NCBI GenBank assembly: GCA_910591455.2
Contig: OU342817.1
Location: forward strand, 9,105,915 to 9,169,914
Source of the DNA: Pholis gunnellus
Taxonomy: Eukaryota; Chordata; Actinopteri; Perciformes; Pholidae
Direction: 5' to 3'
Length of the DNA: 64,000 nt
The notes below the pieces were generated by a model. That model was not told where the DNA came from. It saw only the letters and a list, made by a program, of their open reading frames with translations, and did no database searches. The translations under genes were made by a program, and so were the position numbers. Numbering within the stretch: position 1 is the first letter of the stretch; each line of letters begins with the position of its first letter. Positions 49,401 to 62,755 of this stretch are shown here, one piece after another.

Positions 49401-52400
49401 AGAGAAGTCTTGTTTATCCCCTCCGCACAGCCCTGATTGCATGCTTCGGCTCCTTTTAGGGTGGCTCAGCCCAGTTCTGAGGCTCTGCTTGGGCGCTCCC
49501 AAGTGTGTTCCCTCTCCGGAGCCAACTGGAGAAACCCCCAGCAGAACTGTCACCGTCAGTCCTGTTGTTACCAACAAGCCTAATCAGACCTGGACAATGA
49601 TAATGAAACCATTTGAGCCAAAAACAACACTCATTCAGCCTCGGAGAATGGAGCTGGATGCACTTCTATCAGAGTCAGATGTTGGCTTGGATTGCATATT
49701 ATATGATGAGAAAATTACCACACTGGAATCAAAGACCTATATCTCAAAAATACTGAATTCTGAGTTTTCACCTGACACTCTTTTGTTATAATTTCCCCGA
49801 CGTGTCTCGGAGAACAATGGTTGAAGCTTTCTTGGTGAGGTTTGCAGTGTGGTGCTGAGCCGGGTGTCCAGATGCCATTAAGAATGAAGCTGCTTTTAGT
49901 GAGCCCCAGCTGGTGCAGAGGCTTCCTCTTTTCAACGGTGTCATGGATGTTGCCAGCAGTGGGCTGCTGCTCCCTGACTCTCCTCCGGGACTCGTTCTGG
50001 GGAATAATGGCAAGAGGAGGAGGAGAAAGAAGGTCTTCTAACTGAGATTAATTAGGGGTTTTGTATTATGCTCCGCACAATGGCAAAAGCAGCTCCAGCT
50101 AAATGACTTATTGTGGTATTCTTAATGTGTGCTCTAAATATGTTGTGGGAGAGAAATGCTTTTGTTTTACTGTTGCACGGGGTCTTTGTTTTGATAGCAC
50201 GTCGTTGGTCGATAATGACACCTAGACAATAGTGAAGGATTGACAGAATGAGGTTCTTCATAAGGTTAACGGTGATCTTCTCTCGTTCTGCTTATTTCTG
50301 TTCATATTCATAATGCCTTCATGCAAATGCGGCTCACTCTTGAACCCAGAAGGGTGCCTTTGAGTGCGGAACCTTGCTGCATATGGATAAGACGGATCAT
50401 TTTAAAAGTCAAACTCTCCACCTTTTAGAACACAATCTGGAGGTAATGAATTGACAAAGCCCCTCCGCCTTGCCTGGACAAGGAGCGTTGTTTACGACGC
50501 TGCGTGTGCTGTTCAAATGCAAGAGGAGGAGGAGAGCCACTTAAAATATGAGAGGAGAGAACAGCCATTGACTGAAGGACGTCAGAAATTTAATCAGAAT
50601 TTAAAATCACATCAGCAAAAGATGGGATTTGCTTTTGAGGAGGGAGGGGCCCCGTCTTCTAAAAATAAGCTAATTGCTTTTGAGCCATTCGCAACTTTGT
50701 GTGAAAATCACACCTTGCACGGCGTTGGCAAGGTTGTGAGGTTAAGGAGAAACCCCATTATACGATTAGGGGACGAAACCGAACGGCAAATTACAACGCC
50801 TGATCAATTCCTGGATTAATTCCTGGGGATGACAGACTGCAATTTTTCAATTTAGCATGTTTGTGGGTTTAAGAAGTGTTGCGTGGTCTGAGCAAACCGG
50901 TTTACTCCTTACCTATAAAAAGGATTATGACAGCAGACTGTACTGTCATGATGGAGGACATAATATTTGCATGCTGTATCTCTTCCCATTAGTGTGCATG
51001 GTATGTACAATTAAGGCTTATGATGCAGCTAGGTGACTCACATGAACACTGTTGTGTAATAGGTTTGTATCAGGCAAATGGGCCATTATATGACCCATTT
51101 ATTGCAGTGGAGCGCCAATAGAGCGTACTGCATATTAAGATGACATAATAAGCCATTAAGAATAGCTGCTGATTGACACGCAGCAACAAAGGACGCTGTC
51201 ATGGAACATAATAAGGGTCAGTTGTTCCACCTGACTAAAATGACGGGGCTGAAACGTGTTGCATGATGAATTGTTTTGGGTGAATCTGTTTGACATCGTC
51301 AAAAGAAGCCTGGCAGGTCCTTCATATGGAGAGCCCAAACTTATTCAGTGTTACTTTATCAGGATCCTTTCATGTTTCAAAGGACGAAGGGAAAATTCTG
51401 GGAAATTGAGTGGAGGCCACGGCTGTTCACATTAATAGCCTAACCCTCACAGCGAGAGAATTTTTGATTGGTGGCAGACAGTGAGAATAGCCCTGTCTTC
51501 ATTGACATTTCCAAAGCGGCAGCCGTGCTTTTCAGCGGTGGTGACCTCTGTGAATTTTATTAGCAAATGAGACCTGGAGGGTTTGGGTTTAAAGAGTGCC
51601 CCTTCATTCTGATTTCCCCCACATAATGATTTTCCACAGAGTTCAGGACCTAAGTGGAGGAGAAATAATGAGCGCTACTCATTATTGCAAATTATATCCT
51701 CTGCTCAGACCATCAATCAACTGATAATTAATCTAAATACCTTCAGCCTATAGACGCTGATGACTAGGATTAGACAGCACCATACTTGTATGAACTAAAT
51801 TATATCACACTATGTTTCCATTATGAAGATTTCTCTACCTTTTTTTTTTTTTAAAGGAACCAAGTGGGAATACAATTAAAAAATTACAAATGCAGCCACT
51901 TAAACAGCTCGGGCTATTTTGCTATAGTATGCCTTATTCTGCTTGTGTAACCAGTCGTCTATGTGTATACCTACTGTGCAGCACATTTATTTGGTAACTT
52001 TTGTGTTATTTGTGCAATCATGTGTCTTTAAGGAAAATCACATTTACACATTGGAGGCCAGTTAGTCTTTTTGAAGTAGGGTCTTCAAGACGTTTCATTC
52101 CCACAGTCAAACAAAGAAACATACATGTCATAGAAAGTGGTTATTAGGATTCATGTGACATTTGTCTCAGGTCACTGTTCTCTGTCCACTTCTCTCCTAA
52201 CCCCGACCCTCCTCCTGCTTTCTACAATGATTATCAAAAAAGAAAGAAAGAAAAAATAAGACATGAGACTTTATTGCAGGAAATGAGGAAATTAGAATGT
52301 GGTTTTGTCACATTGTTGTAATCCTGAAAAGCCGTCATTTCTAAATTTAGTTTGATTGTTTCATAAAAGAAGGAGGTCATACTGTGTATCACACTTGTTA

Positions 52401-53289
52401 GTCTTGGAATGGATTATGGTCATTATTTTTTGCCTGTTTCTTTCGGATAACGTCAGAGGAGTTATGCTCAGAAAAATGGACTCTAATGCACAAGACCCAT
52501 TGCTTGGATAGAAATACCAGTCTTTGAATGATAAGGTAGTAGAAAGCCATCAAATTCAAGTATTTAGTTCTTTAGTGATCACCAGTGTGTCACCAGGACT
52601 GACACAAGATATGTGACCAGCTAACACCTGCTCTGGCAGTGCAAGTGAGCTGACAAGGGAAAGGATTAACCCAATGGAAGCCTTCTGCTGGAGTATATCT
52701 CAATGGCTTATTATACCACTAAACCCCTGATGCTGTTATTTTAGATTACTCAATGTCCAGCTAAACCTAAACATTTGTCGTTGACTATTGCTAGAAAAGT
52801 GTTCATTTAAGAGAAAACGTGGATGAAACAACAACAGTTTGTTGATATATTGAATATCAAAATACCCCCTGAATGTATTTAAGTCTTTTGGTGAGCTTTT
52901 GGTTACTTAACATTGTTACACTTACTATAGACGGTAAAAAGAAGTAGCATAACTGATTAAACAGAACCAGAGATTTGGTCTTTTTTTAACAAAAATTAGC
53001 TATAAACAAAAAAAAACAAAACACTAATCACAGAAATTCACTGAAATCGGGAGATTGAAAATAAATTGTTAGGGTCACAACCTAGAGGTGCCACACAAAA
53101 TACTAGACCCTTTAAATTATGAGTGAGCGTGTATGCACCTGAACACAATTTACCTGTAATCTCAAGTAGCCCACTAATTTGCCTCGTGGTATCTATGGTT
53201 GATAAACTCATAAAGCTCCAGGTATTCAGCAAAAGTCATGTTTCCTCTCATGTTTTTAAAGTTATTGTTATAACTGTAATGGTATTATC
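46431..53289 (+). other. ptprm intron 2, first part
   Basis: No further exon compatible with the MAM domain is expected or seen between exons 2 and 3. A palindrome at 48857-48880 is listed separately. Frames at 49384-49791 and 50451-50819 resemble no family. Polypurine patches occur near 50020-50040 and 52225-52250, and a T-run at 51840. The rest appears unique. Confidence 0.5.
48842..48880. repeat. Near-perfect palindrome plus a direct copy of its arm
   Basis: The arms caagcggttaa (48857-48867) and ttaaccgcttg (48870-48880) are exact reverse complements separated by only two bases. A third copy of the arm (aagcggttaacct) starts at 48843. The segment is followed by ccctaaccttaacc, a telomere-like but short motif. 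It could extrude as a cruciform. No known element was recognised. Confidence 0.8.
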
Positions 53290-53380
53290 AAGTACTCACG
53301 CAGGTATTCCGTATCGGCAAGTACTCAAATGAAAGTACTTGTACTTGGTCTGAAAAAAGGGGTATAGGTGCATCCCTACT
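53290..53380 (+). repeat. Fragment of a dispersed fish repeat ending ggtgcatccct
   Basis: The strings gtatcggcaagtactcaaat, gaaagtacttgtacttggtc and ataggtgcatccct in order match the end of a repeat common in teleosts. The other end was not recognised, so the element is truncated or too diverged upstream. Confidence 0.55.
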
Positions 53381-55298
53381 AATTACTTTAGGGAATCCAA
53401 TGCAAACAACCCCCCCACACTACAACACCCTCGTCACAACCAAATGTGACCCATTTTAGTGACTCCTTCTCATTTATGACCTCTGCTCTGACAACACATT
53501 GTCTGATAATCAATGTGTGGTTAATGTGCTCTGTGCAACAGCCCTCATTCAGGCACAGTGTCCTTGTTAATAATGGATAAAATATTCTAATCTAATGAAA
53601 GTCATACATTTCTCTTTCATGGGTGTGCCCTTCATTTCTGAAGAACAGTGACATAAATGTACTGTATCTAGCATCTGCAACAGGAACATTTCATCTTTTA
53701 GTAATTCATTTTTCACATCAGTCTCTCCTTGTTCTCCGTGTACAGTCATCATTGTAATGGAAGGTGAAGGTGGCCTACATTGGAATAATAATAAATCTGT
53801 TCTTCTGAATACCTCAGACAATAGCCGGGCCCTGGCCTTTACAGAGTTGCAGACACGGGCCTTGTGTGTGCCGAGAGCTCTCTATTTTTAATTGGTCTTG
53901 AACACTCCATTGTTAAGGCACAAGAGCTAGAGAAAGAAGAGGAGAGGGGGAGAAAACACCCGTGTGCATCACTAGCACATTAGCACAGCACTAACACAGT
54001 GTCATTATAATTTGCTCTTAGTCTCACTGGCTAATTAGCTTGTCATGGTGCAGCAGGTCCTGCAGAGTATGTGGTCATTAGGATCTAAGAGCATAGAAAC
54101 TGAATGAAAATCAGTGTTCTCCTGTCGTCTTCTGAATTTGTTTTAGGCAGTGACAATGGCAGCATGCTGTCAGTCGAAATACTGTATTCTTGTGTTTTGT
54201 GGTGGCCAATAATGAGGAAAGGAAAGACTTTTCCCCCGTTTTTGTGTTCGGGTTCACTGACCCAAATCAAGACAATTTGTAGGCCTCAAATTTGGTCACA
54301 ATGTCATAGCTATAGTTCTGCAACATGCCTGATAGCGAGGACAAAATCTTCTAATATTTACATGTATTTCTATCAGGGTAATGGCACGTTATACTAACAG
54401 TCACTGCGTTGAGCTTTTATTCAACAGAATTGACGTCTTACAAAGGGTACCTATTGTTTTATTAATATTTAATTAATGTAGTAGTAAAAAATGTACAAAT
54501 GCCGCATGAGGGATCTGATATTTTCATCTCTAATTACCAACAAAGAGCAGTGCTGTGCATAAATCTCCTGTGCAACTCTGTCACAACATGGCTGTTTTGA
54601 GATGAGATGTAAACAGCCTGTTTTCATCATAGAGGAAAGCAGTGGTGCAAGGATCTCCGTCTTTGTAACACGAGTTACAAATGAACAATTCATCAACTGA
54701 TTATTAGTGCTGGTTCGCGTCACACCAAGAGTTGCTGACGCCTCCAAAGGGAAAAAACTCAAATGTTCTGTGCACCTGAGCAGATGGCTGGATGTTATTA
54801 TAGAGACCTCACAGCCCTCATATAGCGGCACCTGATTGAGGTTGGACAAACCAGTGTCTCAAAGTCCACTCATCTCCTGCCCTTCTACATGTACCTTACA
54901 CATACTTCCTGCATAGCCTCAGAAATAATTAGCCTTAACGCTTGAATCGCAGACAAACTGAAAGCGAATAATACTGGGAGCCCTGGGAGCAAAACTGTGT
55001 GCGGCTCACAACAGTGAATTATAACAGAGGGATCATGCAGTGCAGGGCAATCAAAAACACAGGAAAGCCACAATCATCCTGTAAAATGGCTAATCACAGT
55101 TTACCGTGAAACCACACACAAGGGCCAGTAACCCTAACCCAGCCAGACATGACTGCAAACAATATTCTCACACAAACCACTGAAACGCTGATTCACATCT
55201 ATTTGAATTATGTATTTATTTAAAAAAAAAAAAAACTAAACATGACCATCTTCTTCCTGGGCTCTCAGCCACATCTCACAGTCTTCCTCAGCAGATAG
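53381..55298. other. ptprm intron 2, part without recognised features
   Basis: No exon, RNA gene or named repeat was recognised. TAAT-type and SOX-like (ccattgtt) motifs near 53880-54050 could belong to an enhancer, but this is not shown. Confidence 0.45.
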
Positions 55299-55447
55299 TT
55301 TGCTCAGTTGTCATGGCGATATCTCAGTTTTCCATCACGTGATCCAAGTATGGAACAATGGAACTGCTCAGTTGCCATGGAAGCAGTTCCGTAGTCCTGA
55401 AGTTCCACAATGATGACAACTGTGATATCTCCACAACAACTGAGCAA
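55299..55447. mobile_element. Nested foldback (MITE-like) sequence
   Basis: The outer arms at 55300-55323 and 55424-55447 are reverse complements at 21 of 24 positions (ttgctcagttgt...gatatc). Inside them, ggaactgct (55360-55368) and agcagttcc (55382-55390) form a second, perfect 9-base inverted pair. A gctcagttg(t/c)catgg motif is also repeated directly. There is no reading frame. The nested symmetry points to a short foldback or MITE-type element; a family was not recognised. Confidence 0.6.
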
Positions 55448-58010
55448 GCTCCATCCACTGACAAAGCCCATGAGATGAAGTTGAAAGCTCTGGGGGGAAA
55501 AAAGCGAGTAAGTGGACCTTGAGTTACAATTTTGTGTCAAACTACTGTTTTCCAAGGTCAACAATACTCTTAAAGGCTCACCTATGTATTTAATTATTTG
55601 AATCACAATGATTGTCTCCGACAGGCCTGTGGGGAGATCATGTGTTTAGTTGTGTGCGTGCGTGTGGGCATGTGTCTCATTTATGAGTGTATGCGCAAGG
55701 ACCCTCATGGTTGCGGTGATTCACAACTGCTTCAGTAGCAAAATGCATTTCTGGCAATTGGTTAGACTAAAAACAAGCCTTGAGATATTGTCTCTCGATT
55801 TCTAAAGTTACTTTTTCTTGACAAGTGAGAGTTGATCAGAGCTTCATGTAAGCCAGCGCACCTTCTGGCCCACATAATCTGTATTTCACTTGCGGACAAT
55901 ATCCAGTGCACCTAACATGCCTAGTTTCACCAGCAGTGTGGTTTCACTGGTTTGTGTGCATGGCTTCACTTATGAGTGGTGAGATATTATTAGTTGATAA
56001 TAAAATGCAGCCCTTCCTCTGATGTGACACTCGTGTGAACCCGAAACACGTTAAGATCCTTTTAAACAACAACTTGCAACCACCTGACAAACAAAGCCAA
56101 GGAGGCTGACTCTGTGTCATCACAACTCACTGCTCCTCCTCCTCCTCTGCTCCCTCTCCTCCTGTTTCATTGTGTAAACATGACAGAACCCCCACTCGTT
56201 ATCTGAAGCTGGAGACAGATGGAATTGGTGAGCGTTACAAGTGCAGCACAACAAGACAAGTGGGCAAGCTCGAGTCATTGATGAAACAAATGGGGTTTTG
56301 TGAGAGGCTGTTTGGCTGACACACTCGGGGACCAATCCTGCTGATTTAGTCGACGTATTTCACCCTTTTTTAACACCGTATCTGAGTGAATCACCAGATG
56401 TTAAGTTTAATGGCAAGAATTCACATCCACTGCGGTTCAGCTCTTCTTCACATGCAGGAGAGCAGAGCTTTTTGCTAACAGGTTGTTTGTCTCACCTCCT
56501 GAGCAAAATGTGCCTTCCAATCATTACCACACTTCCAAAAGAAAATGTATTTCAACATAAACAGAGTCTTTTTGGCTGTGTCTTAAATGCCGTTACAATT
56601 TCATTACCGAGCCAAGCTAAATAGGATGATGACAAATAGAATGTGTTCTGCATATCCTTGAAACTTTGCCAACACAATAATTCTCACTTGTGCCTTTATT
56701 GGCACGAGGGGAGAGAATTAGATTAACCTTTAATATTGAACCAAAGCGATAAAATCTAAATGGGGCTTGGTTGGCAAATAGATTTTTACTTATTGATTTC
56801 TCATAATTTCCCTTCTCTGTGTCATTGAGGGGAAAAAGCACTTATCTCAAACACCAAGAATTTTTAAGATTTCTTTTTATACGACTTTCTTTTGGTCTTT
56901 TTATTTTGATGAATTATAATGATAAGAGAGTTTCTATCATTCCAATGATAAGAGCATTGTCTCATTAAGGGTCACCTGCTAGAATTCCCAGCGCTAACGG
57001 AAAAGGTCTCCGCATTTACCCGCTTTCTGCAGACTCTTATGAGATAAGGCCTTTTACTTCGTTACTGTTAATCCTCTGGACCTGGTTGCTAGTAATAATC
57101 CGATTTTTGTCATGGAAATCTTTCTGTTAAGTTAATAACCACCTGCTTCTTAGCATCGACAGATCCAAGCTATAGTTGATGTGTTGCCAGGGATACAACA
57201 GGAGAGTACCACAATAGTCTTGGGCATCTTTCTTTAGAGATAAAATACATGAATTTGTTATTTTCTTTTACCTCACAGTTGACAATTAGAAACACAGTTC
57301 ATGTATAGAGGTGCTAAATTCGAAATTCAAAGCATATCTATGATTGAGGCACTTTCTCCACATGGCTTTCAACATGGCAACGACTGAGCTGGTAGCTAGT
57401 AGCTAAAGCTTCAAACTGTTTGCTCTCTCACTCACCTCAGTAACAATCTTACTGCACCATAAATAACATCTATATAATACCACAGTAACACAAAATCATA
57501 TTTCCCCCATTTGTTTAGGGTGATGACATCATAAAATAAGACGACAGCCATTCAAACTTAATTTCCAAACCTCAATCAAAGCTTGAAATTTAAAGAAATG
57601 ACATTCAATAGGCCCACAGCCCGATCCACAATGTTACCTACTCTTATCAGGCTTATGGAGACCGGAGATGGCGGCTGACAGATCGATGGAAAAGAGATGG
57701 TAAACTGGTGGAAGGATTTACAATTTACTCATAACTCATGCTGATTAACGGGGGTCAGCGAACGGTTGTGCTGCTCCACCTTTTCAAATGCATCTAGGTC
57801 GCAGATCCGAGGGATTATTTTCATAAAATCTTAGTCCAGATAGTAAATTAGAATGGCCTTGATAGCGCCATGGGAAACAATCGTCGATCATAATTCATTC
57901 ATTAATATGCGATCCGATCGGCAATCAGCACAAGCCCTGACCTGACACTGTTTGAACTGCTGATTGGATAAAGTCTGCTCAACTCCTGAATTCTCTTGTC
58001 CACGTTGCAG
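55448..58010. other. ptprm intron 2, last part
   Basis: No exon until the acceptor at 58010. A CTC-rich patch lies near 56132-56165. The block at about 57290-57540 includes gagctggtagctagtagcta and may be part of a dispersed repeat, recognised only weakly. Confidence 0.45.
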
Positions 58011-58285
58011 GTTCAGCCTTCATGATGATGAACACGTCTGGACGCTTTGCAGGGCAGAAGGCCTTACTGCTAACGCCACAGTTGAGGGAGAATGACACCC
58101 ACTGCGTTACCTTCCACTACTATATAGGAGGCAGAGACAACAGCCACCCGGGTCACCTTAATGTCTATATCAAAGAAAACAACAGTCCAATGGGGATGCC
58201 TGTTTGGAACGTGTCCGGTCCAGCCACTCGCTCCTGGGGACAGGTAGAACTGGCCATCAGCACCTACTGGCCCAACTTCTACCAG
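58011..58285 (+). CDS. ptprm: ptprm exon 3: central MAM domain
   Basis: The 275-base exon runs from phase 1 to phase 0, with acceptor cacgttgcag and donor CCAG|gtgagg. It encodes residues 66-157. Cys97 corresponds to the third MAM cysteine. Sequons at N73 (NTS), N93 (NDT) and N132 (NVS) match the three glycosylation sites of the human MAM domain. PQLRENDTHC, PGHLNVYIK and STYWPNFYQ are family hallmarks. Compared with human PTPRM there is one extra residue near the start of the exon (GSAFMMMN), which shifts the later cysteines by one. Confidence 0.93.
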
Positions 58286-60446
58286 GTGAGGATATGTTTT
58301 CTGAATCCAGCTCTCTTTTGTATAATGTCTCATCACAAAACTAGGTTGCTCGTTGTAAGCATCTTTTATAGTCAGGCCAAAATCATTAAATCCTGTTCAC
58401 TGGGTGGAGCAAAATACATTTATTATTTGAGAAGATCCAAACAATCGCACAATAGCCCATTCAAAACACCTAAGATTATTGATTTCTGGGGCCACCTCGG
58501 TATCCATGGTAATCCGTTCTCTCTCCCTTCCATCTGAGACAGTTCTCTTTTTCCAATTCTGAAAACTCATTTTCACTTACCAATGCACATGACTGCTGGC
58601 AGGGGCAAGGTGATTTCACACTTGCCTGGCTATTAGTTTTCGAAGGGCTTGTTCCACGAGTCCAGCGAATGTTAATTGATGCAGAGAGACCCCTTAACCC
58701 CCCAATGGGAGACGTTCCCTTGGTAAATTATTTCATTATGGCCTGGCAGAGCTGGTCCACAGTGGCGCTGAGGGGAGTCCTCCCGCTTGCTCCTCAGAGG
58801 CAGCCTGATAACTTAGTTAACAAGGGACAACCGCTGAGCTTCTCTCTGCTGAATGCAAGATAGGAGCCTTAATGAGAGGCACATGGACAAAGGAAAGAGA
58901 GAAGAGGGGGGAAGGAAAGAGGAGTGTGACCCTTGTGTGACATAATGATGATGCAAAGCCAGTCTGGTCACATGTTTTTAGTTTGTGTTTGGATTCATCC
59001 CTTGTGCAGTCTAAGCGCTAGCCATCATTGATTCTGTTTAGAAAATTAAGAAATAAAATGTGTCGCTCAGCTTTCATTTGTGCAGTTCAGACACACTGTG
59101 ACTTTAGCTGCTGCTTCATTGCAACAAATACATTTTTAACAAAATTGTGTGTTGCTTTTGGGCTCTTAAGTGAAGTTTAGTGACGCTTGGACATTCCATT
59201 CGTGGTTTTCCAGCAGATCTCTGCGTGTGGGGTGAGCATTGAGGCCCAAAAATGACGTGTAATGCTTTCCAGTGTTTTCAGGGAAGTTCCCAGCATCTGT
59301 TACCTTTCAAACCCCAGCGGAAGGTCCTTCTCTGTTTGTAATTGTTCCAAAACCAAACTGACAACGTGGGTAAATGAGAGGATGCTAATCATCTTAGTGC
59401 CACTCTCAGTCAAGAAAAGAGAAACCAATGCTTGATATTGTCACTAATTAACAACATGTCACTAATTATAGGTATCTTTAATTGCATAGTAACCTATGCA
59501 ATCGCCAAAGGGAAGCCACCTGATACTTGGAAATTATTTTTTAATTACCGGTAAGGCTTTTAGTCATCATGAGCCTTTCAGCCTTTGATAATTACTCTTC
59601 TGTCAGGTCTTCCCTAAAACTTTTAAGTGAGATTGTCATGCATTTACAAAATCGCTGAACATACGCATATGCTATAATTTTCAATAAATGTAAAGTGTAT
59701 AAATATGTTCCGCACATACTACTCAAAATATGTACTTTGTGCGTAAGATGAACACCCATTATTTATCCTGATGTGAAGCAGTGCACCAATGAAAGAGAAA
59801 CAAACAAATATCCTCATCTCTCTTGATTTCAATACAGTAGAGACTATGACAGAGCTAATCAATCCTGTTGTAATGGAGTACTTAGCCAAGTCCCTTAGGG
59901 ATAGCCCGTGCGGTGATGTAGACGTTGAATGTTGGGTTCACTCTGTGTCTCCCTGACAAATGAGAATGGTGAACCTTCCTGCGACATCAACAGCTTTCGT
60001 CCCATGTGTATATTTTCAGTCTGTAGGTCAGGCCCAATTATGCACTGCACCATCATTGATGTTGGAATCAATTATATCACAGCTATTAGGCAGGCTGACT
60101 GATGTCTGTTGCACAAACAAAGGATTTCAATTAGAGAGTGGGGGCTAGTTCATTTGTCTGGTGGCGATATATGGAGTGGTTGGCCTTTTAATTTCCTTTA
60201 AATTAGCCTGTAATGAGGCCATAATTGGCACCCAAAGACGTTCACTTTCATATTTCATGAGACAAAAAAAGACATTTATAATTAGACGGCCTTATCTGAA
60301 GGCATCCTGCCTCCCAGATGACAATGGTAACTATCTCCGCCTCCACATTCCCAGGCTACAAAAGGAATCTCAGAGATGATGTGTGTGCAGCCTAGCTACG
60401 GCTAGCAGAACACAATTGTCTGTATGAGACCACGTACTGAACATTA
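58286..60446 (+). other. ptprm intron 3, first part
   Basis: No exon or named repeat was recognised. AT-rich, low-repeat sequence near 60160-60380 with several TAAT cores could be conserved non-coding DNA; this is a guess that needs alignment. Confidence 0.4.
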
Positions 60447-60874
60447 AAGAGACAGTTCACCACAAAATCCCCCCAAAAAATTGTTTTCCTCATACATGTA
60501 GTGCTATCAATCTAGATTGTTTTGGTGAGGTGTGAGCCGTTGAGATGTTGGCCTTCTCATACAATGGGACGATAAGGCACTAGCAACGTCTCTTTCCTGA
60601 AATCATGACCCGGTTACTCAAGATAATCCACAGACCCTGTTGTGAGCAGTTTCACGAAATACGTTCCCGCAGTTTAGTTTTTCAAATATAATTTTGCCGC
60701 TTTGTACAAAATTAAAATGCCATATAGTCCCATTATATTGGCGAAGAAGGCAGACATTTCTACAGCCGATATCTCCAAAACTAAGCAACCCTCTCCAAAA
60801 TAATCTGGATTGATAAATAGCACTACAGGTACGAGGGAAACATTAGTATTTTTGATTATGAGGTGAACTGTCCC
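60447..60874. mobile_element. MITE with long inverted arms, about 430 bp
   Basis: The termini gacagttcacc (from about 60451) and ggtgaactgtc (ending about 60872) are reverse complements. The complementarity continues inward through tgtagtgctat, atctagattgttttgg and aatgggac blocks, so arms of about 130 and 155 bases face each other around a core of about 145 bases. The core includes gaaatcatgacccggttact and gataatccacagaccctgtt, typical of a dispersed fish element. There is no transposase frame. TA dinucleotides border both ends (60445-60446 and 60875-60876), a possible but weak target-site duplication. Confidence 0.8.
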
Positions 60875-62755
60875 TATATGCCATTCACTGCAAGATATAG
60901 GCTTGTATTTAGGGAGTAATGGAATGCAAAACATGTGTAGTCAGTGTGTGTGTGGTGTAATGGGTCTCAGTACCACACCCTGGGTTTGGGAAGGGACCAG
61001 CATTCTGTTTCCCTTTTTATCACAGTGCAGACCAGCGAGTACATAACTCTGACATTCTGCTGGGACACGCCCTCTGTCAGGGCTTAGGACCATTTGTTTT
61101 GCAGGCCAACTTGGCCCTTAAAATAGGGTCATGTTAGTCCTATACGCTACAGTTGTACTTGGTTTTGGATTGTTGGTCGTCAGAGATAGCAACAAACATG
61201 TCAAACAAGAAACACGAGACACAGAGCAACTGTTGAAGGCAACACATGTGTTCACTCTTAACTCTAGTGGCATCTATCCATGCAGATGGGGGGGGGGGTT
61301 TCTTCAGGTTTTGGGGTATTCGCCTCTGAGATATCTGCCCCAGTCAACAGTTATAAATAAATATAAATAGTTGAGAGTTAGGTCTGTGGATTATCCAGCT
61401 GTTCGTAACTTTAAACATTTCTCTCCTAAAGATTCCTGCATTACAAAATTAAAATGGGTTGCACCATACAAAAGCATTCTTACGTAGAGATTACAATTGT
61501 TGTTACTAGATATTTACACCCAGTAACTGCCAAGTGAAATAGTTTCAGTGCTAATTGGAACAACTGACAAACATTGGCTTGCTAACATATACCTGACCTG
61601 GCATTTGATCAAAATGCTGTTTCATAATTATGTAAACTTAAATGATTTACAAAACACTATGCTAAAAACTTTAGATGAATTGGCCAAATAATACTGGATA
61701 GCTTACCTAAAACTGTTATTTTCCCCTCATTCCACATAAATATGGCTAACCCTGAAACACTCATATTTCTCCAATGTTTGCATGAATAAAACAAAGGATT
61801 GTCGATAAATTCAGTCCCTTTATCATCCCAGACGGGAAGCTTGATATGCAGTCAGGTGCACAAGATAAAAAACTAAACAAAAAGCAAAAATCCGTACAAA
61901 ACAAAAGCTCCTAAAATGTTTCCTGTAAATGCAATATACAGAATACAATACTACAACACAAACAATCTCTAAAATTATCATTACATGTGTAAATCCATGT
62001 TTTTGCACATGGAACAACGGAGATTTTACTCTTTCTGCTCTTGAACTGAGGTTCTCTGAATCTGTGGCCTGAGGGAAGAGATTCAAACTCGGGGATTAGG
62101 TTTAGCATTTAGACTCATTTAAATGTTGTACATGGAAGTTACTGTGTGTCACCGCTTGTGATGCTGCATCACTTCCTGTTTTACATATTGGATTGCTTAG
62201 GATTTGACAGCACTGCAGATGTTCCCTAGCAACAGGTTTACAGATTCTTTACCAGCTGAGACATTCTCTAAGTTTTAAAAGCGCATTGTGATTTAGAAAA
62301 TATATAACTTAAAACTAGGTAGTAGTCTATAAAAGCGTTATAGGGAATTTACATGCAAATTTAGAAATTGGGAATATGAATAGGAACTTATTTTTAATAT
62401 TATTGTTCTGTGCACATACATTGTTTTGAGGACAACTCAAATGAAATGATTAGATGGCGGTATATCAGCGGTGTCTCATCCACGGTACACTATGTTTGCC
62501 ACAGACTGTGTACTAATCGTCTCAGGACTCCAACTTAATTTAACACTTGCATGTCATAACACCTATCAACTGTGACATATTGTGGAAATACTGTCGGTGG
62601 CCTGCAGCTGTGTGACCAGCTGCAGCCCAGCCAAGAGCAGATCGCATTAGCTGGAGCTGGACTTCTCTATGCACATGGGCAGCCTCACTCAAATGCCATT
62701 TGAAGACATGTGGCCATTTATCATTGGTGTTATGAGTCTCCTCTCTCCTCCTCAG
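60875..62755 (+). other. ptprm intron 3, last part
   Basis: A G12 run occurs at 61287-61298. Just downstream, ggtctgtggattatc (61381-61395) repeats, on the opposite strand, a 15-base piece of the neighbouring MITE core, perhaps a fragment of a second copy. No exon until the pyrimidine-rich acceptor (ctctcctcctcag) before 62756. Confidence 0.5.

Noticed and set aside
49384..49791. 135-codon plus-strand frame in intron 2
   Set aside because: The first half is Leu/Pro-rich and the second acidic, but no domain is recognised. It would interrupt the MAM coding sequence if spliced in, and its flanks lack matching phases that I could defend.
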